The notes below the pieces were generated by a model that had not been told where the DNA came from, made no database searches, and saw nothing but the letters and a program-made list of their open reading frames with translations. A stretch of DNA of 64,000 nt, taken from positions 1,308,366 through 1,372,365 of the forward strand of contig NW_003314276.1 in NCBI RefSeq assembly GCF_000143415.4. Reading direction: 5' to 3'. Below, piece by piece: positions 46,201 to 58,125 of the stretch. Each line of letters opens with the position of its first letter. Position 1 is the first letter of the stretch. Both the position numbers and the translations under genes were made by a program. Source of the DNA: Selaginella moellendorffii (taxonomy: Eukaryota > Streptophyta > Lycopodiopsida > Selaginellales > Selaginellaceae).

Positions 46201-48190
46201 GGAGTTGCCAAACTATGGTGCTATGCCAGACTATGTAATAAAGATTTGGTGCTATGCTAAACTATGTAATAAAGATTTTGGTGCTGTATTATCTGAGCAG
46301 CTCGCAGGGCTCCAGAGAATACAAGTCGGACTGCTAGCAAAAATGATCTATCTATCTATATGCTATTTTGAGTGCCCATCCTGAAGCATGAGACGCATTT
46401 TTTGCGTCGCTGTCATCTTCCATCGCCTCCAATGGCGTCTTCACTTCCATGGTTGGGCGGGATCTTGTCTAATTGTTCTTTGCTTCGTTCTAGGAGGCTA
46501 TCTAGCCTATCTATGAGGCTAAAGGTGTTGGTTCTTTTCTCATTGAGCTTAACAATGGGACTACATGCCAGATTGACCACAAAATTTTTTCCTATATCTT
46601 GTTCAATTTTCTGGAAATCAATGCAGTATTACTTTTTTTTTTCTTTTATGCCCCTTCTTTTTGTTCACCTAATGGCAGAGTAATATATTCATCCTTTACA
46701 ACAGCCTTTCCCTCATTAGCAATTGGTGTAATTACTTAATACTATGACCAAAACTAAATAATCACATTCAATTAATGGTAACATTTATGGTGTATAGTAT
46801 AATTCTTTTTACTTTTACTGCTAATCCTTGAGTTTCTCTAAATTTCTTCTATGAGATGATTATAAGGATGATTTGTATTATTAATTTGATCATTTTACAA
46901 TGATTACTATCTATCATTCTTCAAATGATATTTGGCATTTGCACAAATTTCCCAAATGTTTACAAAGGATAATTTTACAATGATACAATGTTTTAAGCAC
47001 AGACACTTCTGCAGATTAAAGTTGTGGGAATACTAAATTAGCACACGATGTGATTATACAAGAACTTTGCTGTAAAATGCTAATCTGTTGTCTTGAGAGC
47101 CACAGCCTCCACCCACATAGTGAAGAAATTTATTGCCAACAAGTAATAGTGGCTACGTAAAGATGCTAGAGATAATGGGCAAGTGTAAAATGGACTTGAA
47201 AAGGTAATGAACTGAAAGGGAAAATGTTGCTTCAAGGATTGAACTGTTAGCATATGCCTCTATGGCCTTGAAAATAACAGGCCAATAAAAACCACCATTG
47301 TTGATCCTGCAAAATGGCCTTTATAAAGGTGAAAGACTTTGACTTTAGCTTCTGTCAAGCAGCACAGTCAAGCTGTCAACAAGAAAAATTCTGAGCCTTG
47401 ATCTCCAAAGCCCGTTGCCACACCATTGGCAAGTTGTCTGGGGACTCTTGTGATGCAAATTTGACCTTGGTGTCAATGGGTGCACAATAGATTTGCTTTT
47501 GTCAACTGCCCAGGGTTTGCTAGGCAATTTATACTCTTGGTTCTAGTATGCTCAAGAGTTGATTACATAGGAACTCTAAGGTTGTCAATGTAAAGTTAGA
47601 GGAGTGGTTCATTCTTGATGCAACTTTTCATATACCAATATAACTGTCTCCTCAAAATAAAGGTGACTTTAAGTTCCCTAGTCCACCCGCTGGACCGCTT
47701 TGTAGCTTTGCTAAGATTTGTCAATGCTTATTCCCCATTGAGTGGTACACTCTAAGCCACTTGGGGTTGATGTTCATCAAGTAGTATTGGCAGCATGCTT
47801 GGCAAGCCCTGGTCGCTGGCCATGAGCACTGTGTTGGCTGGCCCAAGAATCTCTGCTTAAACTCATTTCTTGGATTTTCAATGACAAAGCTTCTTATTGG
47901 TCACACTAATTGTGGCGAGTTTCTTTGGAGTAGCCTTCTGGTCACTGGAAACGCTTCGGTATGCCGAGAGCCAGGCTTGGCTCCGTGGCACCACTTGGAG
48001 CAGGTGATCGATGTAGAGACAGATTTTCCTTATCACTTTTCTTGCAACATTGGCAGACGGAGAAGTCACAAAGCAAGCTTAAATGATGGAGAAAACCGGC
48101 ATTTGATCTGAAAGCTCGTCGCTCTCAAAGACAGGCAAACGTCCTATTGTTGTTCTTTCCCTACAGTAAAAATTTTGAGCTCAAATGAGT
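46201..48190. other. Duplicated non-coding DNA
   Basis: Matches 16199-18150. Nearly identical to copy 1 up to about 47620, then diverged with indels. Short frames inside are shared, unrecognised and judged non-coding. Confidence 0.6.
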
Positions 48191-48192
48191 AG

Positions 48193-49134
48193 CTACTCAT
48201 TACTGTCCTGCCACGACTCAAGGGCCGCAAAGAACCTCTGCCAACCGAAGTAGACCCCCTCGATGATAAGAGCAGTCAGGTCCCTGGGATCGTCGTCGTC
48301 CTCGCGAGCACTCTCGAAGCACTTGAGGTAGACATCCCGGTTCACAAAGTCGTGGTGGCGGCCAGCACCAGCAGCAGCAGCAGCGAACAAGACGTTGGGG
48401 AACACAGCCACGCTGCGAAGCAAGTAGGCCAGCATCATCCTCCCGCATCGCCCATTCCCATCCACAAACGGATGGACGCACTCAAACTTGTAGAAGAATT
48501 CTGAGGCCAGCACCAGGAGCTGCTCCACCGTCTTGCAGCTGATTGTCGTCCTCTCCTCCTCGAAGAGCCGCTGCAGATCCGCGTTGGTCTTGCTCACCAA
48601 CTTGGACAGCTTCGGCCGGATTGCCCAGGCATCCGCGTAGAAGTGCTGCCTTCCGCTGCTCGTGATCGTCATTGCAACCTCGTTGCCGGACCGAAACAAG
48701 CCCGCGATGTCCGGCCTGCCCGACTCCATAAGCAGCTCGTGTGACTGCCTGAGCTTGTAGTTGTTGACGCTGGGATCCTCCTCCTGATCCTGGAGCCACC
48801 ATGTCTTGTTGAATGCTCGGGACAGGCAGCGGACTTGTTCCAATCTCTCGTCCCGAGCCACTACTTTGTCGTCCAAGTCCCCTTGGAGCTGCTCCAGGGC
48901 GTGGAGTGTTTCATCCCGGGTATCAAAGCCTTCCAGCTCCAGCTTGTTCACCTGGAACAGGAAGTCGGCCATGGCGTCGCGCTGCGCGTACACGTCCAGC
49001 GCCCATGCTTTGGCATCGCCATCCAACGCCAGGAACCTCTTCACGTACCCACAAATGGCGTCCACCATGCTGCTCGTCGCCGGGGCTCCGTCGCCACCGC
49101 ACCTCCAAAAGGGCCTCTCCGCGTATCGCCCCAT
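48193..49134 (-). CDS. Fic-domain protein (predicted AMPylase), intact copy
   Basis: Single-exon 313-aa frame. An N-terminal helical region (about 24-115) precedes the Fic core. Residues 221-232 read HPFVDGNGRCGR, the full Fic signature with catalytic His221 and the Asp, Gly-Asn-Gly-Arg and terminal Arg that bind Mg-nucleotide phosphates. Fic enzymes usually transfer AMP from ATP to protein hydroxyls; substrate and location are unknown here and no transmembrane segment or signal peptide is evident. I did not find a clear (S/T)xxxE(G/N) inhibitory helix, so regulation is open. The start at 49134 is an ATG; MVDAICGY at residue 23 is an alternative. It lies head to head with the hydrolase gene, about 460 bases apart. 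Copy 1 is a pseudogene. Confidence 0.9.
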   Translation of the reverse strand: MGRYAERPFWRCGGDGAPATSSMVDAICGYVKRFLALDGDAKAWALDVYAQRDAMADFLFQVNKLELEGFDTRDETLHALEQLQGDLDDKVVARDERLEQVRCLSRAFNKTWWLQDQEEDPSVNNYKLRQSHELLMESGRPDIAGLFRSGNEVAMTITSSGRQHFYADAWAIRPKLSKLVSKTNADLQRLFEEERTTISCKTVEQLLVLASEFFYKFECVHPFVDGNGRCGRMMLAYLLRSVAVFPNVLFAAAAAGAGRHHDFVNRDVYLKCFESAREDDDDPRDLTALIIEGVYFGWQRFFAALESWQDSNE

Positions 49135-49594
49135 CTGTAAGCCCTAACCAACAAGGGCTCCATGTTATACCCTTTTCATTTTAAGGTGGCTATGTATAAA
49201 GCTTTCTCAAATTTGTGTAAACCTATATTCCGAGAATATTCCAAGGCCCCTCAAAATATGCAATATGAGAGCCTAAACACTGTGTAACCATTTTCATGCA
49301 TGGATATTTGTAGTACTTGGTACCTGAGAACCGAACATGCTATCCAGCTGGCCTGTTGAAATCATTTTCACAGCACAGGAAAGTGTTTGTCCATACCCCA
49401 AGTGTCACTTTAATCATGCCGGTTGCAGCTCGAGCCCGCTTCTTCCCCTTGTTTTGCGGCGCAGAAGCACGAAATCAGCTTGAAATACAAAGATGTCACA
49501 CCCTGGCCAAAGATCACATCGCCAAGGTGAGAATCTCAACACTCTAGAATCCTCAAAGTCTCACCTCACGCGAGAATTCCAGGCAAAAACAGCC
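49135..49594. promoter_or_regulatory. Shared divergent promoter of Fic and hydrolase genes
   Basis: 460 bases between opposite start codons. A TATAAC-like box on the minus strand near 49165-49173 lies close to the Fic start. A short frame reading toward the hydrolase (RNQLEIQRCHTLAKDHIAK) probably belongs to its 5' leader. Confidence 0.45.
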
Positions 49595-51019
49595 ATGGAC
49601 AAGTTCCTCCAAAGCGTCGAGTCGAATCCCCACAGACGAGACGCAGCCGAGCCTTGCTACTCGCTGCACGAGCCAGGAGACCTCGTCTATGGAACCGCTC
49701 TCGTCTTTCACGGATTCGGGCAATCTCCACAGCAGTGCCAGTTGCTCGCGGACTACCTGTTTGACAATGGCTTCAATGTCTACCAGCCTTGCCTTGCTCG
49801 CCACTATCTCGGAAATCCGACTCTAAACTGGCCGCAGGTGACACATCTTAAAGTTCGCTCTTTACTTTCATCTCCACCCAGGTCGATCTCAAGCCGGAAC
49901 TGAAAGAGAAGATCCGGCAAAACTTCCTCAAGGATCCGGTCCTAGCCAAGGAGCTCTATATCTCTGTAAGCCTTCGGCTATGACGTTTTCATCCTGCTGA
50001 CAGTCTGCTGGCCTGTGTTCTTCGTGATTGTTGTCCCAGGCGGAAGACACCATGCAGCGAGTTCGCTCCCTTTCCCCCGAAATGTCTGATATAATCGCTG
50101 CGCTCGACCAAGGTGACCGTAGCCAGGATTTCCAGAGGTCTGTGAGCGCTGCTCTTCACCTCCAAAATGAACTAACCACTTGGCTGCCAGGTTTTTCGAC
50201 TCGAGCCACTTGGACTACTTCACGGAAGCCGAGCAGCGACTAGAAGAAGTGCGTGCTCTGCCAGGCCCGATCTTCGCGATAGGCATCTCGATGGGAGGAG
50301 CCACTGCGTTGCATCTCGCCAACACTTATCCAGACACAATCTCGAAAGTCGTAGCGTACGCCCCGCTCCTGAAGGTAGGACGAAACTTAGGCTTCGAAAC
50401 AAAAGAAGAAAGAACAAACTTACTAATGATCGATCGATTTTCTGGCCAGACAATGGATGATGCGAGGAGAGAATTTGCTCTGGCGATCGGCCCGCTGGAC
50501 GTGAAAGAAACCGGATGGGAGCCATCGCTCCAGTTCACAGTGGGATGCCTTGTAGCAATCGACCTGTGTGGGACTCGCATCAGCCAATCCAACATAGATA
50601 ACCTCGCAAAGAAAGTCGCTACCTTGCTACTCTTCACCGCAAACGAAGACTCGGCCGACCTTCCAACGCAGGAGAAATTCGCGCAAAGACTAAAAGCCAT
50701 CTCCTCCGGTAGGATGCTTTGATCTTCAACAATGCGGAAAAATTCTCCCGTTGCTACTGTCCCAGATGGAGTGCCACACCTGCATTACACATATCGCCGC
50801 GAGCTGGAAGTCCCGCACGCGATGATCCACCCAAACGAGGTAGGAAATCGAGAAATTCTCGAGAGATTTCTAACCTCTCGCTTGGCGCAGAGGCCGATCG
50901 CGAACAAGCTGTGGAGAAGAATGTACCAGGAGACATTTCGATTCCTGACCACCGGGAAGGCGCGCCAGGACGAGCTCGATTCGCTGCGCCAAGACGAAAC
51001 CCTACCCCAAGTACCATAA
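49595..51019 (+). CDS. Alpha/beta-hydrolase family protein, intact copy
   Basis: Exons 49595-49837, 49882-49965, 50040-50137, 50191-50374, 50450-50708, 50766-50839 and 50891-51019 join in frame with GT-AG introns of 44-75 bases, giving about 356 aa. Landmarks are ALVFHGFGQS (oxyanion-side loop), the nucleophile elbow FAIGISMGGATALHLANTYP, LLLFTANEDSADL (candidate acid) and VPHAMIHPNE (candidate catalytic His). Together these fit a serine hydrolase of the serine aminopeptidase/lysophospholipase type; the substrate cannot be inferred. The last intron (50840-50890, 51 bases) is in frame and stop-free, so retaining it would add 17 residues. No signal peptide is evident. It is tail to tail with NF-YC. 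Confidence 0.82.
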
Positions 51020-51322
51020 ACCCTAAAACCCCAAATTCTCGGGAGCAAACTTTTATCTCCTCGTGAGAGCGAACAAACTAAACTCTAGAACTTTGGATCA
51101 AACCTGAGAGATCTATTCCTATCCTAGATAGAAGTTTTTCGTTGTGATCTTCTTCTCAAGCTCCTGTGACTCTCGAAAGAACTTAGAACTCTCTGGAACT
51201 TGACGCTCGCTCTACCTGCAAGGAAGAAAGAACGTCGATCAAAACACGAGAAAAGAGAGAGAACCACCATCGCCACTCGCCTGGAAGAACTTGGAACTCG
51301 GCATGGATGGTGTGGAGTCGCT

Positions 51323-52078
51323 TCACTGCTCGCCATCCGAGGCCGTGGATTGCTGGCCTTGAGCCTGCGATTGCTGGGCTTGGGTCTGTTGATCCGGCTG
51401 CCACTGCTGCTGCTGCTGCTGCTGCGGCGACGCCATGTACTGCATTGGCGGCCGCTGCTGCTGCGCGTAGAGCGCTGGATCCATTGGAATGGCCGGCCTT
51501 CCAATCACCCCCGGAGGAGTCTGCCCAGGAATCATGTAGTACTGCATGTCCGGAGCTCCGATCGGCAGCGCTGATCGCGAGACACCCAGCGCCTCGTCCT
51601 TGACATCCTCGCGCGGCACGATGTCCACCAGGAAATCGAAGATGTCCGTGCGAGTGACCGCCGCCGCGATGTCGTTCTTCTGGAGCGTCCGCCGCTTGTT
51701 CTCCTCGGTGTGCATCCACGCGCGCAGCGTCAGCTCCAGGATGAACATCTCGCACGCCTTGGCGAAGAGCACGGGCGCCTCGCCCGAGATCATCCTCACG
51801 TCCTCGTCCGCCTTCATGATCTTCTTGATGCGCGCCAGGGGCAGGCTGTGCGTCTTGAAATCCATCACCTCCTGGACCTCTTGCATCTGCCCCATCCAAA
51901 ACTCTTGCATCTGCCGCTGCTGCTGCTGCTGCAAATGCTGGTAGCTCATCCCCGGCGCTGGGAATCCCCCCGCTGGCTGCCCCGCCGCGATCTGACCTAG
52001 CGCCATGCCCGGAGGAGCCCCAGCGCCCGCCATTCCCTGCCCGGCGTACTGCGATTCGTTCTGCGAGCTCTGATCCAT
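51323..52078 (-). CDS. NF-YC: Nuclear transcription factor Y subunit C (NF-YC/HAP5)
   Basis: 251 aa in one exon. Residues about 78-155 form the histone-fold core: [57 protein letters not shown] and FLVDIVPRE, all as in plant NF-YC. The protein dimerises with NF-YB and, with NF-YA, binds CCAAT boxes in the nucleus. Gln-rich stretches flank the core ([12 protein letters not shown] and a C-terminal Q7 run), as is usual for activation regions. The start is ATG at 52078; a longer reading to 52093 would need a GTG. A GTGGCAG just upstream could be a 5'-leader intron acceptor. Copy 1 at 21081 is a truncated pseudogene. Confidence 0.96.
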   Translation of the reverse strand: MDQSSQNESQYAGQGMAGAGAPPGMALGQIAAGQPAGGFPAPGMSYQHLQQQQQRQMQEFWMGQMQEVQEVMDFKTHSLPLARIKKIMKADEDVRMISGEAPVLFAKACEMFILELTLRAWMHTEENKRRTLQKNDIAAAVTRTDIFDFLVDIVPREDVKDEALGVSRSALPIGAPDMQYYMIPGQTPPGVIGRPAIPMDPALYAQQQRPPMQYMASPQQQQQQQWQPDQQTQAQQSQAQGQQSTASDGEQ

Positions 52079-53205
52079 GCTCACCCCTGCCACGGCCAGG
52101 AGGAAGGATCTCAGCTAGAGCGCCGCGCGGCGGCGAGGGATTTTCCGGGAGGAAAGATTGGAAATATCGGGCCTACCTGGTGGATCGCGCTCGCGTCTCC
52201 CGGCCTGTGCGCCTTAGGGCTCGCGCTTCGTTGCAGGCCGTAAGATCCCACTAGTCCGTTGCCCTTCACTGACGGCCGTCAATCGGGGGCTTGGCACGTG
52301 GTGCTCCATCACACCGTCTAATTTAAAATTTCTAGGGGTTAGGGTTTAATATTGAAAAAGTACTAACTAAATTAAAGTGGTATAACAATTTTTTTAATAG
52401 TGTAATATTTTTAATATTTAATATTATTTTTAATTTATTAAATTAGCTGATCCTTATTTCTAAAAATTGATTAAACAATCCCAAATTTGTGTAGCTTATA
52501 AAATATTTATTTTTACTAAATAGATTTCAATTGTTACTTGCCTCACTCATATAATTTTTAAGAACTCTAGATATATGAGAATAAAAAAATTTAAATACTC
52601 GACATACATACTGAAAGTTGTTGAAGAATTTTTTGATATAAAAATCTTAATCCGAAATCAAGAATAATCTTCATTATAATGTAGTCATTGGTATTAGAAA
52701 TAAATAATTTATCATAAATAAAATAAGAATGTAGATTGAATTCTATTTTATATCCTAAAGGCAAAAAAGTTAATCTCGCAGTTCTATAATTTATTTTATG
52801 TAAAGTAGAATGTTATTGATGTTATTTTAGATTATACACTTTTAACTGTGAAAACAAAACTTACAAAAATCAGATTTCTTTTTTATCCCACTATGGTTCT
52901 GTTTGATTTATACAAGTTACCCACCGCTTTCTTCATTGAGCTGCCTTCGTTGGTATGAAAAAAAAACCTTCCCAACGTCAAAGGAAAGCACTGGCAAAAA
53001 ACCATCCAGCCGATACACTCTGCCTGTTAGCAATTTGTCTGTCATGTGATCTATAATACAGCACCAGTCGTGTCTTGTCTTTCTGCCGCTGCACCACCAA
53101 AATTATTCCAAAACCGAAATACTCCCGAGAAAAATGTACACCTTGCACCAAAAAAACACTCCCTCCCACCTCAGCTTCCCGCTTGCCTGCCTCGTCGTGT
53201 TGATT
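52079..53205. other. NF-YC 5' region then AT-rich intergenic DNA
   Basis: 52080-52250 is GC-rich leader/promoter of NF-YC. 52300-52950 is AT-rich with no gene. 52970-53205 is the 3' flank of the Mei2-like gene on the minus strand. Confidence 0.6.
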
Positions 53206-56200
53206 TCAATCCTTCTCAACGTCCGAAGAACTCTGGCCACCGTTGTCATTCTCGTCGTCTTTGCTGGAGCAGCTGCTGCTGCTAGAGGTTTCAAAATGGC
53301 AGAGGCCATTTCGTTCTTTTCCCGGACGAGTTCTGACGTTAGACCCAACGGGGAATGGCTCCTGCCAAGATCCAAACAAGAAAAGTTAGAAGAGTGTATA
53401 AAAGTCTGCGCAGTATTGCTTACAGGATCGCCCAGGTTGGGACCTTCCGAACGAAACAGAATTGGGCGGCATCTCTTGTCTTCGTTCATGAGGCTTGAGT
53501 TTTGGAAATGTGCGACGAGGGCAACCTTGCCTTGTATTCGAGCGTAAGCCAGAGAAGCAACCTTCTCGCTGTTGAACTTCTCCCACTTCTTTCCATTGAA
53601 GGTCTGTAAGATCGAGAATGAGAATGCGCACGAAGAAAACAACGGTGTCAAACCTTGAAGAAAGGGACGATATGCACAGGTGCAATCATGTTGATGAAAG
53701 CATACCCCACGTTACACTTATTCTGAAAGGAGAACCAACAATCAGCAAGAATGTAAGGATTTCTCGTTATACGATTACCTTAAAATCAATAGGTAAGTAG
53801 ATGAAATCATAGGTACCGCGATGATGTTCGTCAATTGTTGACAACAGCATCTTCGACGTGTACCTAGACACTCAGTAGCAGATCAGAAAAGTTCAAACTC
53901 GTAAAAATGAAAGAGAACTTACTTGTTTGGTATGTTTTTTATCATCAGTGTTGTCCGTAAGTCTTCCCCGCGAAGAATACGCTCCAAGTCAAGCTGATAC
54001 TTCTTGTTCTCTGCCAGAGTCAAAGTGCTGTCGGTTCTTCGGCTTCTACAACGGTCGCTAAAAGTCTCCAAAGTCGCACCATTTGGAAAGGAACGGGGCC
54101 TAAGTTGTGGTGACATAACACCCAACCTGGGAGAATCCACCAATCCTTTCGATGTAGCAATAGCAGCCAGGTTCAAACCGCCGTGAGTGAGGCCAGCCCC
54201 CTTAGAACCATTCATTCTCAGGCCGCCGAGAGATCCTGGCCATCCTAAGGCTGATCTCTCGGCCAAGTCAGAGTAGTACCTATTCTGGCCATCCATCAGA
54301 CTCTGCTCGGTAAATGTTGCTGAATAATCTGCAGCTCGGCTATGCCCGTCCGCATGGTACATGGAATTCGCGGAGTATAGCGAGCCCGAACTGTTCCATG
54401 GCAAGTCCCCGCTTCTCGAAGCAGAAACTCCAAAAGCTGGAGAGAAATAAAAATGGCATGATCAGTCCACGATGACTGTTTGATTGCTGAAAACTTACCT
54501 CTGGATGATTGCTCGAGAGACGGCACGTCACACAAGCTCGAGACTGCCCTCTGAAGGGTACCAGCATCTAGCTCGTCATAATTTCCAAAGCCGGGTGGAA
54601 CCCGTGTTGGACTGTCGAGGTCAGGAATCTGTAACGATGGAAATTGCTGACGGATTCGAAGGCCAACAGACCGCTCCGGTTGTATGAAAGAATCAGGATT
54701 TGCGGACATGCCGTTTCGTAGCGGAGAGGACACACGTGCAGGTAACGAACCAGCATTTACGTTTAGAGGCTTGATACCCAAGGAACCAAAAGTGCCTCGC
54801 TCGTTCAACTTATTCATAGGAGTACTCCACTGCGGTGAATGCCCTGGAGTGCAATCAGTTAGATAAAATAAATAGAACGTCGTGCATAAAACAAACCTGC
54901 AGGCGAAGCACCCAATGATGCCTGAAGTTGCTGACACCGAAACTCTTCCTGCTCCAGCTCTTGAGTGAGCTGTTGCATTAGGCTGAAAAATAAATCTCAA
55001 AAATCGATTCCAATGCTTGCAGTAGTCGAGCACATTACCTTCTTCGAGCACCACCGGGACGACTGGGTTCCAGCTTTATACGCTTTCCTGCGATGTCGCT
55101 TCTGTTCAAGGCTCTCAAGGCAGCTTCAGCTGCCCTGACATCGTAAAACTCTATAAACTTGTGGTGCTTCTTGTGTGGGGTCTCACGTATCTGACGTAGT
55201 ATCATCCACATGTGAGAAGCCTGTCTAGTACAAGAGCTTGTACTCACCTCTTTGATCTCACCATAAACACCAAAAATATGCCGAAGGTCGTCGTTGGTCA
55301 CTGAGGCGTCGAGATTAAATACCACTAAAGTGCCCTGGTTAACATCTTTATCTGAGGGGTTATCCTGCAAGAGACCGTGTTAGTTCCATGCCGTATATTG
55401 CTACACAATACCTTCGGAATGGAAAAGTGAATATCTAACTTTCGACGCCTGAGCGGTTTGTTCTGGAGGGCGCGCATTGCAGTACGGGCTGCTCGAATGT
55501 CGTAGTAGGAAATCATCACGAATCCCCGATGCTTACAGGCGGTATACAAAGTGCGAATGGCACCATATTGCTGGTGAAAAGGGAGAGGACACAAAATGAG
55601 CAAAGAAAAGGTAAAACAAGATTTCGTTACCTCAAAAAGTGCTCGCAGCTCCACATCTTCAACGTTACTGTTTATGTTCCTCACAAAAAGCGTTCGCGAA
55701 GGATGCTCGCCGTAGGGGTGCTCCCCGGCCAACACTGCGGCTGTGTTGCCACCAATCTGATAGTTGTTCAAGTAAGGATCACCCTCCAGCTCCAGGCCAC
55801 CCCCGCTGTTGAAAATGTCGTAGTCATCCTCGTTACTGTTCCGCTCGTAAGCATAGCCCACCTCGGCTAAAAGATCCTCCTCCGCATCAGGAAGAAGTCT
55901 GCCTAAAGCGTGTGACTCGAGCTCTTGCATCGATCCGAAAAGCTCGTCAGTTTCAGTCTCGGCATCCGGATCAGAGACTACCGTCGGTTCCGACAGTTTG
56001 ACTGCATGCATAGCAAAAAAAAAAAAAAAACAGAGAGAAGATCAGAGTAAGAGAAAAAGATGATTTTAGTAGTAGTAACTTACGTCTTTGCTGGAGCGTA
56101 TTTGGTAGAGAGTGGGCGAGCCCATTTATCGGAGAAACCGGGGGGAATGGGTTTCTTCCTCTCCCATTTTCTAACCAACCATTGGCGTTGTTGGCGACAC

Positions 56201-56339
56201 CGTCGTGATTTCTAGCTAGATTGTGAAGCCCATTCGCCCAGTCCGGCTCGGCAAGCGACCACCCGTGCTGGGAGAAGGCCTCGAATTTTCGAGCGCCAGC
56301 GGGGAAGAGCTGGCCGACGCTGCGAGTTTCCATCTCCAT
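53206..56339 (-). CDS. Mei2-like RNA-binding protein A (three RRMs)
   Basis: Twelve exons on the minus strand: 56339-56084, 56001-55631, 55570-55412, 55364-55248, 55190-55039, 54982-54897, 54843-54499, 54436-53923, 53863-53779, 53722-53654, 53603-53424 and 53361-53206. They join with consistent phases to 829 aa. RRM1 (about 187-262) has RTLFVRNINSNVEDVELRAL; RRM2 (about 273-350) has GTLVVFNLDASVTNDDLRHI. The long Ser-rich middle is followed by the Mei2-specific RRM3 (about 655-760) with [38 protein letters not shown] and FQNSSLMNEDKRCRPILF. The conserved tail GDPEPFPVGSNVR is kept. Plant Mei2-like proteins act in meiosis and vegetative development by binding RNA. The first ATG of the frame (56357) lies before an AG acceptor, so 56339 is preferred. 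Confidence 0.93.
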
Positions 56340-56720
56340 CGCAGAAAGCTCCTGCATTCACAGATTTTTCTCACAGCGTCAGGCACCAAGAATCCACGCC
56401 ATGGCGGGCAAACCTGGCGAGGGAGTGAAATTACGCCGCGAGAGGGACTACGCTCGCCCTAGCACGAAAGCGCGCGATCAATTGAGCGCGAGAGAAGAGC
56501 TCCGGGGAGACGACAAGGAGGAGCGTGTGAATGAGGGAGCGCGATCATGACGAGGAGCCTAAAGCAGGGGAAGAGAGGGAATCGAGTAGATCCAAGCGAA
56601 ATATCCAGCGGGAACTTGATCTTGGGGCGGGAATCCATGATTTGGAGCTCCTGGAGCTCACAGCAGCGGGATCACCAAGCCAGAGGAATCCCATGCGTAG
56701 CTTACATGATGCAGATCGGC
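56340..56720 (-). promoter_or_regulatory. 5' leader of Mei2-like A with a probable leader intron
   Basis: A minus-strand donor (CATCAT/GTAAGC near 56704) and an acceptor (GTGAATGCAG ending near 56352) suggest a leader intron of about 350 bases. The second Mei2-like gene has a matching donor context (ACGTCAT/GTGAGT near 62990), supporting a shared leader exon. Confidence 0.55.
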
Positions 56721-56899
56721 ACAATCCAGAGCTCGAAGCGGCGCCTGTTCGATGCGTCCTCCACTGCCGCGATCGATCGATGCTCCATAGCTCTCTCTTC
56801 TCTTTCTCTCTCTTCTCTCCCTCGCGCTCTCTCTTTCCCTCTTCGTACAAAAACCACGCAAAAACAAAGAAAGAAAAGGGAAAGAACGCACCAACACGC

Positions 56900-56960
56900 A
56901 TACACACCCTCTCTCTAGCCCGCGGGCAGACACGGGCAGCGCGGGCAGGCCTGCCCGTTT
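56900..56960. repeat. Leader/promoter motif shared with Mei2-like B
   Basis: ACACCCTCTCTCTAGCCCGC followed by GGGCAG-type repeats occurs here and at 63165-63232, upstream of each Mei2-like gene on the same strand and at similar distance. Confidence 0.75.
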
Positions 56961-56999
56961 CGCCCTTGCCGGCCGGCGCAAGATAAGTTTTCACGAGCA

Positions 57000-58125
57000 G
57001 CTTCCCGGCAGCATTTCCGTTGACCTGACGCGGCACGATCGCCGCCGTTGTGGCCTGAGATGGACGGGCAGGATTTGGCGGGCCAGAAGCTCGTTTGTCG
57101 TTACTCGCGTTGGTCCCAATGGCCATGTGGCCCAATGGGGCCCTTGCGTGTTGTCCTATTGGCTCAATCTTATCTCTACGGATTCTAATTTCTTTTTCTT
57201 TGATTGATCGAGAGGAGATGGTAGGGTTAGCTAACACCACCTTTGCTTTGTTTCTATCTCCCGCCCCGGAACAAAAGATATTAGGGCATGGAGAGGACGT
57301 GGCCTGTGGCTCTTTCACGCTGAGTGTGATTGTCTGCGTAGATCGCTCGCACAGGAAAAACGATGCAAGTGGTCCCTGGAGAAATGAATGACCCAATGGT
57401 TTTTTGTACATATAGTCAAGGAATTCACTTGGAGATCCAGGCACCAACTTTGGCAAAATGTGACCCCGCCAACCATAGATTGCGGAATGAGATCTTCTAA
57501 TTCAATGAAAATTGGCTGTCCATGTGTGTCACGCTTGCAAGAAACACTTAAATTGGCAGTGATCAAAAACTATATTAAATCAAAGAATGTTTAAGTTAAA
57601 TCCATTTTTCGAAAATAAAGCTGGCAGGGTGAAAAATACGTACAACTGGCGCCACTTTTTCGAAGCATTCAAATTTCGAAGCTTCCTTCTTCCCAGGGCA
57701 AAGAAAAAGCGAGGGAATCCAATCCATACACACGTCACGGGTTCGAATTCTCCTCCTTTATTTGAATTTTTTTTATCCCGGCCAATAGTTTTTTCGTGGA
57801 TTGGTAGGCTTAATGATGTGCACTGCCGCGGCTGCTGGCGCAACCTTTTTCTCCTCCAATCAATCATTTGGTCACACAAAAGTTGGGGCATATGCTCTGT
57901 AGTACGGCCAAAGATTCCACCCAATTCCTTGGTTTCGAGATGAGAACCTTTGAGCGAAAGTTATAAAACGTTACAACGGAGTATAATTCCATAAGAGAAA
58001 AATTTTAGTGTAGCAGCCAAGCAGCAGACATCGAGAAGGCATTCCTTTCGCGGCCCAAAAAATTGATATCTGCCTGGAAAAACCGAAAAGTAGCGTAGCG
58101 ATGGACGATGAAAGCTTTCATCTTC
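57000..58125. other. Intergenic, no gene supported
   Basis: Contains the upstream region of Mei2-like A (GGCCCAAT boxes near 57125) and the 3' flank of the next gene. A 303-codon minus-strand frame over 56545-57456 is rich in low-complexity and leader sequence and is not accepted as a gene. Confidence 0.5.

Larger units (their letters stand above)
44756..51915. repeat. Segmental duplication, copy 2 (intact genes)
   Basis: Direct repeat of 14661-21635, about 30 kb away. All four genes read through here. Beyond 51915 the NF-YC 5' end continues into sequence with no counterpart in copy 1, so copy 2 is probably the source. Relative to copy 1, copy 2 lacks about 50 bases near 44815. Confidence 0.92.

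Noticed and set aside
56545-57456. 303-codon minus-strand frame upstream of Mei2-like A
   Set aside because: Overlaps the probable leader exon and promoter; composition is low-complexity (EKREREGEK-like) with no domain, and it is not conserved in the Mei2-like B upstream region.
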